Assembly (NCBI RefSeq): GCF_004117875.1
Contig: NZ_RAHW01000001.1
Location: 372,001-436,000, forward strand
Origin: Geomonas oryzae
Lineage (GTDB): Bacteria; Desulfobacterota; Desulfuromonadia; Geobacterales; Geobacteraceae
Reading direction: 5' to 3'
Length of the DNA stretch: 64,000 nt
The notes under the pieces were generated by a model. The model ran no database searches. It was given only the letters and a program-made list of their open reading frames with translations, and was not told where the DNA came from. Below are positions 26,792-35,711 of the stretch, piece by piece; the first letter of the stretch is position 1, and every line of letters starts with the position of its first letter. Made by a program: the position numbers and the translations under genes.

Positions 26792-27527
26792 TGACGGAGC
26801 CCTCCTTTTCGGAAATCACCCTCATCCTGACCAAGAGGTCCGGCCGCTTGCGGTAGAGAAGCGTCACCATACCGGCCGTGATCACCCCTTCAAGGATGCC
26901 GAGGGGCAACTGGGTGGGAAGGAAGGCGACCACGACCTTCGTAAAGAGCGGCCAGAGCGGCGCGTCTCCGCGGATTCCGAGGGCGAGGAACAGGGAAGTC
27001 GCAGAATAGGTGGCCCAGTCGGCAACGATCCCGGCGAAGAAACCGGCCACGCCGAGGCTCCCCCCCATGCGACGCAGGGCCCGGAAGGTGAACCAGGCGG
27101 AGAAGGAGCCGATAACCCCCATGGAAAGGGTGTTCGCGCCCAAGGTGGACAGACCGCCGTGGGCGAGAAAGAGCGCCTGGATCAACAGTGATACCGCCGC
27201 GACCACCACGCTGACCAGGGGGCCGACCAGGATCGCGGACACGCCGGTACCGCACGGGTGCGAGCAGGTACCCGCGGTGGGGACCGGGATCGGCATACAG
27301 GAGATGATGAAGACGACGGCGGTCAAAAGGCCCACCAGGGGCTTGAGGGAAAGGTCCTCGCGCGCCAGGGCGTTCAGCCGCCTCGCACCCAACGCCAGGA
27401 ACGGCACGAGCACGAGATACCAGACGAGCGCCCAGGAAAACGGGAGGATACCCTCGGAGATGTGCATGGCGAAGGCCGGGGTGGCCGCCAAGAAGTCGAA
27501 AAGCGCTCCCACCAGCAGCACACTCAC
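26784..27527 (-). CDS. cbiM: Cobalt ECF transporter substrate-capture protein
   Basis: CbiM binds Co2+ through an N-terminal loop whose second residue is His, and the mature start AMHISEGILPFSWALVW is exactly that. Downstream are about six membrane helices and the conserved PVPTAGTCSHPCGTGVSAIL and GANTLSMGVIGSF. I choose the GTG at 27527 (247 residues, giving the signal segment SVLLVGALFDFLAATPAFA): GGAGGGGGAG lies 7 nt upstream. The frame stays open to 27782, but those residues translate a palindromic repeat. A start at 27521 or the ATG at 27467 is possible. It directly follows the ThiC-like gene on the same strand. Confidence 0.88.
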   Translation of the reverse strand: MSVLLVGALFDFLAATPAFAMHISEGILPFSWALVWYLVLVPFLALGARRLNALAREDLSLKPLVGLLTAVVFIISCMPIPVPTAGTCSHPCGTGVSAILVGPLVSVVVAAVSLLIQALFLAHGGLSTLGANTLSMGVIGSFSAWFTFRALRRMGGSLGVAGFFAGIVADWATYSATSLFLALGIRGDAPLWPLFTKVVVAFLPTQLPLGILEGVITAGMVTLLYRKRPDLLVRMRVISEKEGSVNA

Positions 27528-27529
27528 CC

Positions 27530-27645
27530 ACGCGCTCCCCCTCCCCTTGCGGGAGGGGGCTGGGGGGTGGGGTAAGGTGCCGGCATTTACAAAGCTTGCG
27601 GCTTCACCCACCCCCCGCCCCCCTCCCGTCAAGGGAGGGGGAGGT
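27530..27645. repeat. Inverted pair of GC-rich palindromes at the cbiM start
   Basis: CTCCCCCTCCCCTTGCGGGA plus GGGGGCTGGGGGGTGGGG on the left, and ACCCACCCCCCGCCCCCC plus TCCCGTCAAGGGAGGGGGAG on the right, form two facing hairpins separated by about 35 bp. The left unit supplies the purine-rich ribosome site of cbiM. Confidence 0.7.
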
Positions 27646-27709
27646 TGGAACCTCCGGCGAGTGGAGTGGGAAAAGGCAAGGAACGCTGCCGTGATTCGCC
27701 CCCTCCGCA

Positions 27710-29017
27710 TCAAATCTTGTCTCCGCGCAGGTCGGCGGCGAAGATCTTGCCGGCACCGCGGGAGGCGCAGAAATCGCCACACATGGTGCAGGTCTGCTCG
27801 TCCTCGGGAACGCGGCTCTTCCTTATCTCGGCCGCGTCCTCGGGGAAGAGCGCGAGTTCGAACTGGCGCTGCCAGTTCAGGTCACGGCGCGCCTTGCTCA
27901 TCTCCTTGTCCCGCTCCCTACCCTTCTCCGGGTACTTGTTCATGTCGCCGATGTAGGCCGCGATCCTGGCCGCCTTGACCCCCATCTTCACGTCCTCCTC
28001 GTTGGGAAGGGCGAGGTGCTCGGCAGGGGTGATGTAGCAGATCAGGTCGGCACCGTAGCGCGAGGACTGGGCGGCACCGATGGCGGCGGTGATGTGGTCG
28101 AAACCGGGGGCGACGTCGGTCGAGATCGGCCCCAGCATGTAGTAGGGCGCCCCGCCGCTCATCCTTTTCTGCAGCTTTATGTTTCCTTCGATCTCGTCCA
28201 GCGGCACGTGGCCGGGGCCTTCCACGAGCATCTGGCACCCCATGTCGCGGCCGATCTCGGCGAGCTCGCAGTTGATCAGGAGTTCCTGGATCTGGGCGCG
28301 GTCGCTCGAATCGTGGATCGCGCCGGCCCTGAGACCGTTGCCCAGCGAGAGGACGGTATCGTAGCGTTTGAGGATCTCGACCACGCGGTCGAACTTCTCG
28401 TAGAGCGGGTTCTCTCGGTTGTTGGCGAGCATCCAGGCGGCCATGCTGACGCCCCCCTTGGAGACCAGGCCGCCGTAACGGTACCCCTGCTTCCTCAGCC
28501 GCTCAAGGGTATAGAGGTTGATGCCGCAATGCACGGCCATGAAGGCCATGCCGTCGGCGCACTGGCGCTCGATGATCTCGAAGAGCATCTCCTCGTCGAG
28601 CTTGTTCGGGTCGCCGTATTTGCGGGCCGCCTCGCAAAAGGCCTGGTACAGCGGCACGTTGCCTACCGGCAGGTCGACTGCGGCGATCACCTCGCGACGC
28701 ACCCGGTCCAGGTCTCCACCTACGGAGAGCTCCATGAGCGTGTCGGCTCCGGACTGCTGCGCGGCATGAGCTTTTCTTACCTCGGCCTCGTAGTCGATGA
28801 TGTCGGAGGAGGTGCCGATGGAGGCGTTCACCTTGGTCCTGAGCCCCGCGCCGATGCCGGCCACCTTCGGTTTCCTGACGTGGTTCCAGGGGATGACGAT
28901 CTGCCCCAACGCCACCTTTTCCCGGACGTACTCCGGCGTCACGTTCTCGTCACATGCCACCTGCGCCATCTGCGCGGTGACGATGCCCGCGCGCGCCGAT
29001 TCGATCTGCGTTTTCAT
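27710..29017 (-). CDS. bzaF: ThiC-family radical SAM enzyme, probably 5-hydroxybenzimidazole synthase BzaF
   Basis: 435 residues. The C-terminal CTMCGDFCA is the Cx2Cx4C [4Fe-4S] motif of the ThiC superfamily, and [34 protein letters not shown] and [16 protein letters not shown] are family signatures. ThiC makes the thiamine pyrimidine from AIR. Its paralogue BzaF converts AIR to 5-hydroxybenzimidazole, the precursor of the cobamide lower ligand in anaerobes. Here the gene lies inside a B12 operon, overlaps cbiA by 4 bp, sits four genes from cobT and is under a cobalamin, not TPP, riboswitch. That makes BzaF the better call. Sequence alone does not settle it, and an automatic annotation would say ThiC. 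Confidence 0.85.
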   Translation of the reverse strand: MKTQIESARAGIVTAQMAQVACDENVTPEYVREKVALGQIVIPWNHVRKPKVAGIGAGLRTKVNASIGTSSDIIDYEAEVRKAHAAQQSGADTLMELSVGGDLDRVRREVIAAVDLPVGNVPLYQAFCEAARKYGDPNKLDEEMLFEIIERQCADGMAFMAVHCGINLYTLERLRKQGYRYGGLVSKGGVSMAAWMLANNRENPLYEKFDRVVEILKRYDTVLSLGNGLRAGAIHDSSDRAQIQELLINCELAEIGRDMGCQMLVEGPGHVPLDEIEGNIKLQKRMSGGAPYYMLGPISTDVAPGFDHITAAIGAAQSSRYGADLICYITPAEHLALPNEEDVKMGVKAARIAAYIGDMNKYPEKGRERDKEMSKARRDLNWQRQFELALFPEDAAEIRKSRVPEDEQTCTMCGDFCASRGAGKIFAADLRGDKI

Positions 29018-30405
29018 GTAAGACTCCTGGTCCGGTATGCCCTGCAGTGCCCCACGAAGTCCCGTGCGATACCCGGCGCGCTGCCGAAATGTAAATGGAT
29101 GTAGGAGGCGAGGCAGTTGCGGTAGCGGTACCCCTCGAAGCCGAGGTCGATCCCCTTCCTGCTGACGCGGTAGAGCCGCTCGAAACGCTGCGGCACCTCC
29201 TCCATCTCTGAATAATGAAATTCGTGCCCGCGGGCGACGACGCCTTTACTTCCCACCGGGCCATCGGCCATAAGCTCCACCTCGCGGTAACCGAGCGCCT
29301 TTCTGCGCGGCAGCATGCGGGTCAGCACCGGGAAGATCCCGACCATTGCGTGGTCACCACCGTCGGCCGCCACCCCGCTGGTCAGGTATATGAAGCCGCC
29401 GCACTCGGCGTACACCGGCATGTCATGCTCCACCGCACTCGAGATCGCCTCCCGCATCGCCACGTTCTCAGCGAGCCGCTCCGCGAAGAGCTCGGGATAG
29501 CCGCCGGGGAGGTAGATGCCGTCGACACCATCGGGTAGCGCCGCGTCGGCGAGGGGCGAGAAGTAGCAAAGCTCGGCGCCCGCCTCCTCGAGAAGACGCA
29601 AGTTATCCGAATAGGCAAAACAGAAGGCGGCGTCGCGTGCGACCGCGATACGCGCCGGGCGCAAGCCGTCATCGTCCCCGGCACAGGGTTCCTCACCCTG
29701 GACCGCACACTCCACCTGCACCGCATCGAGGAGACGTTCCAGGTCAAGATGCCGCTCCATGACCCGCGCCAGATGGTCGAGAAACTCCTCCGAGAGCGGG
29801 TTATCCTCGGCCGTCGTCAGCCCGAGGTGGCGCGACGGAATGCCGAGCGCGGGGTCCTTCGGAAGGCACCCCAACACGGCGACGTGCGGCAGGGAGGCCG
29901 CCACGGCCTCCCGCAGGATCGCCTCATGGTTCGCGCTCGCCACGTTGTTGAAGATGACACCGGCAACCTTGACACCGGGATCGAAACTCGCGAAGCCGTG
30001 CACAAGGGCGACGGCGCTGCGGGCCTGGCTCCGGGCGTCCACGACGAGCACGACCGGCGCCGCGAGGAGCTTCGCCACCTGCGCCGTGCTCCCGGACTCG
30101 GAGACGCCGTCGATGCCGTCGAAGAGCCCCATCACCCCCTCGATAACCGCGACGTCGGCACCGGCTGCGTGGCGGGCGAAGGTAGAGCGGACGAAGTCAG
30201 GGGGACACATCCAGCCGTCCAGGTTCACGGAGGGTGCACCGGTAACCAGCCGATGATAGCCGGGGTCGATGAAGTCCGGCCCCACCTTGAAGGGGGCGAC
30301 GCCAAACCCGCGCCGCCTCAGAAGGGCCATGATGCCGAGTGTGACCGTGGTCTTCCCCGAGCCGCTGTGCGGCGCTGCGATGACGAATCGTCTCATCGGA
30401 GCCAT
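29014..30405 (-). CDS. cbiA: Cobyrinate a,c-diamide synthase
   Basis: 463 residues. ATP- and glutamine-dependent amidation of the a and c carboxylates of cobyrinate. The N-terminal P-loop domain starts [20 protein letters not shown], with [11 protein letters not shown] and FNNVAS downstream. The C-terminal class I glutamine amidotransferase has [13 protein letters not shown] (nucleophile Cys) and [12 protein letters not shown]. The start could be 30405 or the ATG at 30396 (the ribosome site is weak for both). The 4-bp ATGA overlap with bzaF indicates translational coupling. Confidence 0.94.
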   Translation of the reverse strand: MAPMRRFVIAAPHSGSGKTTVTLGIMALLRRRGFGVAPFKVGPDFIDPGYHRLVTGAPSVNLDGWMCPPDFVRSTFARHAAGADVAVIEGVMGLFDGIDGVSESGSTAQVAKLLAAPVVLVVDARSQARSAVALVHGFASFDPGVKVAGVIFNNVASANHEAILREAVAASLPHVAVLGCLPKDPALGIPSRHLGLTTAEDNPLSEEFLDHLARVMERHLDLERLLDAVQVECAVQGEEPCAGDDDGLRPARIAVARDAAFCFAYSDNLRLLEEAGAELCYFSPLADAALPDGVDGIYLPGGYPELFAERLAENVAMREAISSAVEHDMPVYAECGGFIYLTSGVAADGGDHAMVGIFPVLTRMLPRRKALGYREVELMADGPVGSKGVVARGHEFHYSEMEEVPQRFERLYRVSRKGIDLGFEGYRYRNCLASYIHLHFGSAPGIARDFVGHCRAYRTRSLT

Positions 30406-30409
30406 CCTG

Positions 30410-31003
30410 TCACCCGTTCACCAACTGCACCACGGTGTTGCCGTCGGCCCAGTAGTCGATGATGTTCATGGCGCAGTACTGCTGGTCGATGCTGAAGAAG
30501 GAGCCCAAGGGCGCCTTTATCGCGTCCAGCAGGACGATGCGGTTCACCCCGCCGTGCGCCACGACGAGCACGTCCTCGCCGCGGTGCCGTTCCACGATCT
30601 CTTTCAGGGCCGGCAGCACGCGGGCCGCGAGCTCTCCGAGGCTTTCTCCGCCGGGGGCGCAGAAGTTTTCCAGGTCCGCGATCCGTGCCGCCCACTCGTC
30701 CGGTCGCTGCTCCTGGATCTGCGCGACGGAAAGCCCCTCCCACACGCCGCAGTTGAGCTCGCGGAGAGCAGGGACCTTCACCGGGGCCACGCCGAGGTAC
30801 GGCCCCAGGATCTCGCCGCCGCGCACGGTGCGGTAGAGATCGCTCGTGTAGAGGGCGGTGATCCGGTCCGGGTCGAGGCGCGGCTTCATCTGGTGGTACA
30901 TCTCCTCCCCGCGCTGGGTGAGGCGGACGTCGAAGTGCCCGTTGTAGCAATGGGAGCGCTCGACCTCGCCGTGACGGATCAGGTGTATGCGTGTTCTTTC
31001 CAT
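30410..31003 (-). CDS. cobC: Alpha-ribazole phosphatase (histidine phosphatase family)
   Basis: 197 residues from the ATG at 31001-31003, which has AAAGGA 8 nt upstream; a longer frame to 31093 overlaps cobS and is not preferred. The RHG motif LIRHGEVE at the N-terminus carries the phospho-histidine. The second catalytic arginine is in [16 protein letters not shown], Glu in [13 protein letters not shown] and the second His in VVAHGGVNR. In cobamide synthesis it removes the 5'-phosphate of alpha-ribazole phosphate. The family is broad; the operon context makes CobC the likely role. Confidence 0.88.
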   Translation of the reverse strand: MERTRIHLIRHGEVERSHCYNGHFDVRLTQRGEEMYHQMKPRLDPDRITALYTSDLYRTVRGGEILGPYLGVAPVKVPALRELNCGVWEGLSVAQIQEQRPDEWAARIADLENFCAPGGESLGELAARVLPALKEIVERHRGEDVLVVAHGGVNRIVLLDAIKAPLGSFFSIDQQYCAMNIIDYWADGNTVVQLVNG

Positions 31004-31023
31004 GGTCACGTCCTTTCTCCGGA

Positions 31024-31770
31024 CTACCCGAGCCGCCCGAGAAGGGCCAGCAGGAAGAGCAGGGAGAATATTTCGTTCAGCTCGCTGGCGCACCCGATCA
31101 CGTCACCGGTTACGCCGCCCAGCCTGCGGTGCGCCCACCCCTTGACGCCTAAGGTGAGCACGAACAAAAGGAGCAGGGTGATGAGGCCCGAAAGCCCCAG
31201 AAGCAGCGCGCCGACCGCCACGGTGCAGGCACCGGCCAAGACGAGCTGCAATGCCCCGGCACCTCCGACGAAGGCGTGCCCGAGGCCGTCCTTGCGGGCG
31301 CGCTTCGAGCCGACCGTCATCTGCACCTGGGCGAAGCGCGCCGCCATCGGGAAGAAGAGAAGGGCCGCGCGCTTGTGCTCGACGGGGATCGCCAGAAGCG
31401 CCTGGTACTTGAGCATGAGCCCCAGCACGAGACCGACCGCGCCGACTGCGCCGACGCGCGAATCCTTCATGATCTCGAGGAAGCGCTCCCTCGGGCCGCG
31501 CGCCGCCAGCCCGTCACAGACGTCTGAGAGCCCGTCCAGGTGCAGCGCCCCGGTCACGATACTCAAGAGGGCGACAAGCACGAGGTCGCCCACCGGGCGC
31601 GGCAGAAGCGGCGCGAGCAGGAAGTCGGCCCCCACCATGAGGGCGCCGACCGCGAGCCCCACCAGCGGGAAAAAGGCCATGGAGCGCCCCAGGTCCTCCT
31701 CCTCGCAGCGCACCGTTACCGGCAGCGGCACGATGGTGAGGAACTGGAAAGCGATGATGAAGAGACGCAT
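31024..31770 (-). CDS. cobS: Adenosylcobinamide-GDP ribazoletransferase (cobalamin synthase)
   Basis: 248 residues, polytopic. Joins activated adenosylcobinamide-GDP with alpha-ribazole, the last step of nucleotide-loop assembly, in the inner membrane. The N-terminal FIIAFQFLTIVPLPV, the metal-binding GALHLDGLSDVCDGLAARGP (D-G-x-x-D) and the DSRVGAVGAVGLVLGLMLKY region are CobS/CobV signatures. A GGGAGG ribosome site is present. It lies between cobT and cobC. Confidence 0.95.
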   Translation of the reverse strand: MRLFIIAFQFLTIVPLPVTVRCEEEDLGRSMAFFPLVGLAVGALMVGADFLLAPLLPRPVGDLVLVALLSIVTGALHLDGLSDVCDGLAARGPRERFLEIMKDSRVGAVGAVGLVLGLMLKYQALLAIPVEHKRAALLFFPMAARFAQVQMTVGSKRARKDGLGHAFVGGAGALQLVLAGACTVAVGALLLGLSGLITLLLLFVLTLGVKGWAHRRLGGVTGDVIGCASELNEIFSLLFLLALLGRLG

Positions 31771-31785
31771 CGGTCCTCCCGCCTC

Positions 31786-32838
31786 CTAAGAGGAGGCCAC
31801 CCCGGCTTCTTCGAAGGTCGCCATCTCCTTGAGCACCTTGACGCCCGCCTCGATGAGTCCCATGGCGAGCGCCGCGCCGGTTCCCTCGCCGAGCCGGAAC
31901 TGCAGGTCGAGAAGCGGCTTGACCCCGATCCGCTCCATCATCATCTGGTGCCCGATCTCGACGGAGGTGTGCGCGGTGAAGATGTAATCGCGCACCGACG
32001 GATGCATCTCCGAGGCGATGAGCGCGCCGGCGGTGGATATGAAGCCGTCCACAACGACCGGGATGCGGTTCGCTGCGGCGCCGAGCACGAGTCCGGCGAT
32101 CCCGGCGATCTCCAGCCCCCCCACCTTGGTGAGGACGTCGAGCGGGTCCTTCGGGTCGGGACGGTTCAGGTCGAGGCCGGCCTGGATCACCCGGATCTTG
32201 TTCTCGAGCGCCTCGTCGCCGATGCCGGTGCCGCGGTGCGTCACCTCGCGGACGGTGCACCCGGCAATGGCGGCGATGATGGCGGAAGAGGGGCTCGTGT
32301 TGCCGATCCCCATCTCGCCGGTGCCCACCATGGCGACCCCTTCCTTCTTTGCCTCGTCGGCGAGCGCGATGCCGACCTCGACGGCGGCGACCGCCTCTTC
32401 AGCGGTCATGGCGGGTCCTTTCGCGAAGTTGCGGGTTCCCTTTGCCACTTTCCTGATGATGAGTCCGGGAGCGGGCTCGAAGTCGTAGTCGACGCCGACG
32501 TCCACCACACGCACCTCGGCACCCGAATGGCGCGCGAGCACGTTCACCCCGGCGCCGCCGCGCAGGAAGTTGAGCACCATTTGCGGCGTGACCTCTTTGG
32601 GGAAGAGGGAGACCCCTTCCTCGACGATGCCGTGATCGCCCGCGAAGGTGAAGATGACCTTCTTGGTCGTGTCGGGGGAAAGGTCCTCGGTGATGGCGGC
32701 GAAACGGCGCGCCACCTCCTCCAGACGCCCGAGCGAGCCCTGCGGCTTGGTCTTGTTGTCGAGTTTGGCCTGGGCCTTGGCGAGAAGCGCCTCGTCCACG
32801 GGCTGAATTTTGGCCAGGGTGGCCTCCAGAAGTGTCAT
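31786..32838 (-). CDS. cobT: Nicotinate-nucleotide-dimethylbenzimidazole phosphoribosyltransferase
   Basis: 350 residues. Activates the benzimidazole base to alpha-ribazole 5'-phosphate. The start at 32838 is favoured by AAGGAGG 5 nt upstream; an in-frame start at 32871 is further from any ribosome site. [40 protein letters not shown] (catalytic region), [20 protein letters not shown] and [20 protein letters not shown] are CobT hallmarks. Together with bzaF in the same operon this allows base synthesis and activation from one transcript. Confidence 0.96.
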   Translation of the reverse strand: MTLLEATLAKIQPVDEALLAKAQAKLDNKTKPQGSLGRLEEVARRFAAITEDLSPDTTKKVIFTFAGDHGIVEEGVSLFPKEVTPQMVLNFLRGGAGVNVLARHSGAEVRVVDVGVDYDFEPAPGLIIRKVAKGTRNFAKGPAMTAEEAVAAVEVGIALADEAKKEGVAMVGTGEMGIGNTSPSSAIIAAIAGCTVREVTHRGTGIGDEALENKIRVIQAGLDLNRPDPKDPLDVLTKVGGLEIAGIAGLVLGAAANRIPVVVDGFISTAGALIASEMHPSVRDYIFTAHTSVEIGHQMMMERIGVKPLLDLQFRLGEGTGAALAMGLIEAGVKVLKEMATFEEAGVASS

Positions 32839-32867
32839 GCCTGCCTCCTTGTGCGTCATCGCAACTT

Positions 32868-33389
32868 TCATTTGAGCCTGAGCGGCAGCCCGGAGATGGT
32901 GACGTACACCTCGTCGGCCGCCGCGGCTATGATCTCGTTCGCCTCACCCGCCAGGTCCCGGAAGGTCCGCGAGAGCGGGTGCTCCGGGACGATCCCCATG
33001 CCGACCTCGTTGGTGACGATGATGAGTGGTGTATTTAAATGCGGGAAGCTTCCGGCGAAGCTCTTCACCTGAGCCAGGGCCTCCTGCGCGCCCCCCTCGC
33101 AGCGAAAGAGGAGGTTCGTGACCCATAGGGTGACGCAGTCCATGAGGATCACGTTGAAGCGGTGCTCATGGGCGCGGATCGCCGCCTCCACCCCGACGGG
33201 CTCCTCGACGGTCTGCCACTCGGGCCCGCGTCTTCCCCGGTGCCGCTCGATGCGCTCGGCCATCTCGGCGTCCCCCGCCTCGCCGGTGGCGAGGTAGCCG
33301 CGCAAGGGGGCGTAGCTCTCGGCTAACCCCTCGGCGAAACGGCTCTTGCCGCTTCTCGCACCGCCGGTGACCAGGACCGTTTTGGACAT
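32868..33389 (-). CDS. cobU: Bifunctional adenosylcobinamide kinase / guanylyltransferase
   Basis: 173 residues. Phosphorylates adenosylcobinamide and transfers GMP to give AdoCbi-GDP. P-loop [20 protein letters not shown], guanylylated His near [33 protein letters not shown] and the C-terminal [20 protein letters not shown] are all CobU motifs. It is the first gene of the operon; its ATG directly follows the T-run of the riboswitch hairpin, and its G-rich ribosome site lies inside that hairpin. Confidence 0.95.
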   Translation of the reverse strand: MSKTVLVTGGARSGKSRFAEGLAESYAPLRGYLATGEAGDAEMAERIERHRGRRGPEWQTVEEPVGVEAAIRAHEHRFNVILMDCVTLWVTNLLFRCEGGAQEALAQVKSFAGSFPHLNTPLIIVTNEVGMGIVPEHPLSRTFRDLAGEANEIIAAAADEVYVTISGLPLRLK

Positions 33390-33424
33390 AAAAAAACCCC
33401 CCTTCCATGGACGGAAGGCGGGTC
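33390..33424 (-). terminator. Riboswitch expression platform: terminator hairpin covering the cobU ribosome site
   Basis: On the minus strand, arm CCCGCCTTCC and arm GGAAGGGGGG (one mismatch, 6-nt loop) are followed by T7 and then the cobU ATG. The only Shine-Dalgarno-like tract before cobU, GGGGGG, is the 3' arm, so hairpin formation could both terminate transcription and hide the ribosome site. Confidence 0.8.
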
Positions 33425-33489
33425 AAAAATCGCACTACGGGCGCGATTCCGGCTTTAGCCCCTCTGCCACGGAGGTTGCAGTAGCTTCC

Positions 33490-33655
33490 TTCCTGGCAGG
33501 TTTCCTGACTCACGGGTCGTCTTACTCGCCGCGCCTTCCCGATAAGATCAGTGGCGTTGTTGCGGCTTTCATCTCCGTTCACAGTTGCGGGACAGCGAGG
33601 GATTCACACCCTCTTCCCTTTTAACCCCTCCTCGGGGCACCAGGACGAACGTCTT
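33490..33655 (-). promoter_or_regulatory. Cobalamin (AdoCbl) riboswitch upstream of cobU
   Basis: On the minus strand the conserved order is present: GGTGCCCCGAGGAGGGGTTA at the 5' end, then GGGAAGAGGGTGTGAATCCC, TCGCTGTCCCGCAACTGTGA and the B12 box GTCAGGAAACCTGCC (33495-33509). These match the canonical cobalamin riboswitch core. With ligand it should shut down the ten-gene cobamide/cobalt operon through the hairpin at 33390-33424. Confidence 0.95.
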
Positions 33656-33700
33656 AATTTTTTACAGCGCCATGTTTACTAACAGAGGCGCCGCTGGTTG

Positions 33701-34336
33701 TCAATCAATAACCGGCAAGGCTTCCGGCGCGATTTCGCCGGGTTCGGCGTCTTCGGGCGCCAAAAGGGCATCGATACGTGCCCACACCGCGTCGCGTCCC
33801 TCCTTGTTCAGGGCGGAGAAAAAGGTGAGCTCCCCTTTCGCCACGCCGAGCTTCTCCGCAATCACCGCGGTCTGCCGCGCGCGCTCGTTCTTCGAGAGCT
33901 TGTCGCACTTCGTGACCACGAGGATGGGGGCGACGGAATAGGCCCTCAGCCAAGTGAGCATCTGCAGGTCGTCCTCGGTGGGAACCCTCCGGATATCCAG
34001 GATGAGCACCACGCCGCGCAGGTTCTTCCTTTTCGCGAGGTAGGTCTCCATCATCGGGCGCCAGTCCTTCTTCACGGCGAGCGGCACCTTGGCGTAGCCG
34101 TAACCCGGCAGGTCGACCAGCATGAAGTCGTCGTTCACCTGGAAGAAGTTGATGAGCTGGGTACGCCCCGGGGTGGAGCTCGTGCGCACCAGGTTCTTGC
34201 GGTTAACCAGCACGTTCACCAGCGAAGATTTACCCACGTTGGAACGGCCGGCGAAGGCGATCTCGGGGAGGTCCCCCTCGGGGTAGTGGGCGGGCCTTGT
34301 TGCACTTTTAATAAACTGCGTCGTCTTTACGATCAA
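33701..34336 (-). CDS. engB: Ribosome biogenesis GTPase EngB/YihA
   Basis: 211 residues. Essential TrmE-Era-EngA-EngB-Septin-like GTPase needed for 50S assembly. G1 is [17 protein letters not shown], the G2 region [14 protein letters not shown]3 [16 protein letters not shown]4 [13 protein letters not shown] and G5 near [11 protein letters not shown]. Length is usual. It is followed leftward by the cobalamin riboswitch, but its stop lies about 45 bp before the riboswitch begins, so it is probably a separate unit. Confidence 0.95.
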   Translation of the reverse strand: MIVKTTQFIKSATRPAHYPEGDLPEIAFAGRSNVGKSSLVNVLVNRKNLVRTSSTPGRTQLINFFQVNDDFMLVDLPGYGYAKVPLAVKKDWRPMMETYLAKRKNLRGVVLILDIRRVPTEDDLQMLTWLRAYSVAPILVVTKCDKLSKNERARQTAVIAEKLGVAKGELTFFSALNKEGRDAVWARIDALLAPEDAEPGEIAPEALPVID

Positions 34337-34488
34337 TGTACCGACCTGTCCTGTTTTTTCGCCGCAGTATAGACCGCGCCGCCCCCCCTTTCAATCATTA
34401 AATCCCCGCTTGATTAAAGCTAACGATTTGGTATATTTTGGAACCTGACCGAAACCCGCCGTCCCAGCCCACGCAAGGATCTCATGGC

Positions 34489-35340
34489 ATGAACAAAGAA
34501 CTCGAAACTGCGATCATGACCGCAGCGGACCTCCCCACCATCCCCATCGTCGCCATCAAGGTTATGCAGCTCATCGAGAGTGACACGGCAACGGCGGAAG
34601 AACTGGCCAAGATCGTTTCCTCGGACCCGGCCGTCGCGGCCCGCGTCCTAAAGATATCCAACTCATCTTTCTACGGCTGCCGCCGCCAGATCCAGACCCT
34701 CTCCAGCGCCATCGTCATCCTGGGCTTCAGCACCTTGCGCAGCCTCGTCGTAGCCGCCTCGGTGAAGCAGGTCTACAAGCCGTACGGGCTCACCGAGAAG
34801 ATGCTCTGGGAGCACTCCTTCGCCGCAGGTCTCGCCGCCAGGATCATCGCGAGCCGCACCCGCGCCGCAAACGAGGAGGAGGCCTTCCTCGCCGGCCTGT
34901 TCCACGACATCGGCAAGATCATCATGAACACCCTGGACCGCGACAAGTTCCAGGAGGTCATGCAGCACTGTTACAACGAGGGGATCACCTTCGGGCAGGC
35001 GGAGCGCGGGATATACCCCTTTACCCACGACGAGGTGGGGGCATACGTGATAAAGAAGTGGAACTTCCCGGAGATACTGACAAGCGCCATACTGCAGCAC
35101 CACAACCTCGACTTCACCGAACTGGACGACCCGGCGGTGGTCAACCTCACCGCGGTCACCTCGCTTGCGGACCAGTTCTGCCTCAAGCTCGGCATCGGCA
35201 TCAGGGAGCCGCGGGAAGATGTGGATCTCGCCGGCTCGAAGGCAGGCCAGATGCTGAACCTAAGCGAGGACAAGGCCGAGGAGATGCTGGAGATATTCGA
35301 CAAGGCCTTCGGCGAGGACAAAGCCCTCTTCACCAGCTAA
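34489..35340 (+). CDS. HDOD-domain protein
   Basis: 283 residues from the ATG at 34489 (AAGGA 9 nt upstream; a frame start at 34438 has no ribosome site). One HDOD domain spans about 10-210: LPTIPIVAIKVMQLIESDTA, AARVLKISNSSFYGCRRQI, LFHDIGKIIMNTLDRDKF (a near-complete HD motif, H-D-I-G-K) and HDEVGAYVIKKWNFPEILTS. HDOD proteins are signalling or regulatory scaffolds without proven enzymatic activity. The C-terminal helix ends GEDKALFTS. Its 3' end overlaps by 4 bp that of the convergent small gene. Confidence 0.9.
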   Translation: MNKELETAIMTAADLPTIPIVAIKVMQLIESDTATAEELAKIVSSDPAVAARVLKISNSSFYGCRRQIQTLSSAIVILGFSTLRSLVVAASVKQVYKPYGLTEKMLWEHSFAAGLAARIIASRTRAANEEEAFLAGLFHDIGKIIMNTLDRDKFQEVMQHCYNEGITFGQAERGIYPFTHDEVGAYVIKKWNFPEILTSAILQHHNLDFTELDDPAVVNLTAVTSLADQFCLKLGIGIREPREDVDLAGSKAGQMLNLSEDKAEEMLEIFDKAFGEDKALFTS

Positions 35341-35522
35341 GCCTCGGGAGTTTCCCCCACCTCGGCCTCCTGCAGCAGCTTTTTCGCCTCGTCGGAGATG
35401 CTGACGCTGTCTGCCTGGTCCGCCTTGTGGCCCGGCTTTTCCCGCTTGCGCCGCTGCTCCTGCCCCCCCGCGTCCGGGTCGATCCTGAGGTTGTTCGAAA
35501 TCCTGTCGACGATGTAACTCAT
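35337..35522 (-). CDS. Small hypothetical protein
   Basis: 61 residues, highly charged and probably helical: MSYIVDRISNNLRIDPDAGG, a basic Gln/Arg/Lys middle (QEQRRKREKPGHKADQ) and SVSISDEAKKLLQEAE at the end. The last segment resembles the V-x-I-S-x-x-A-x-x-L pattern seen in FlgM-like and other small flagellar or motility-associated proteins, but the match is short. GGGAGGATCGGGAGC precedes the ATG at 35520-35522. I know no function. Confidence 0.65.
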   Translation of the reverse strand: MSYIVDRISNNLRIDPDAGGQEQRRKREKPGHKADQADSVSISDEAKKLLQEAEVGETPEA

Positions 35523-35643
35523 GCTCCCGATCCTCCCGCCGCCTCTGGTCATGAATATCAACGACCGGCATCTTAGCAGCAAGTTCACGCTAATGGAAGC
35601 CAATTAACCGAAGCCGCAACAGCCCTCCGGCGAGAGATCGCTC

Positions 35644-35672
35644 TTGTCTGGGTGAAGGCGCTGCAGTATACT
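35644..35672 (+). promoter_or_regulatory. Sigma70-type promoter of the histidine kinase operon
   Basis: TTGTCT (35644-35649), 17-bp spacer, TATACT (35667-35672), 40 bp before the kinase ATG at 35712. Confidence 0.7.
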
Positions 35673-35711
35673 TCGGAGCTTAGTGAAAACTCACCGTCCG
35701 GAAAGGGTGTT

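Noticed and set aside
28900-29100. TPP riboswitch search near the ThiC-like gene
   Set aside because: The region upstream of the gene is the coding end of cbiA; no THI box pattern seen.
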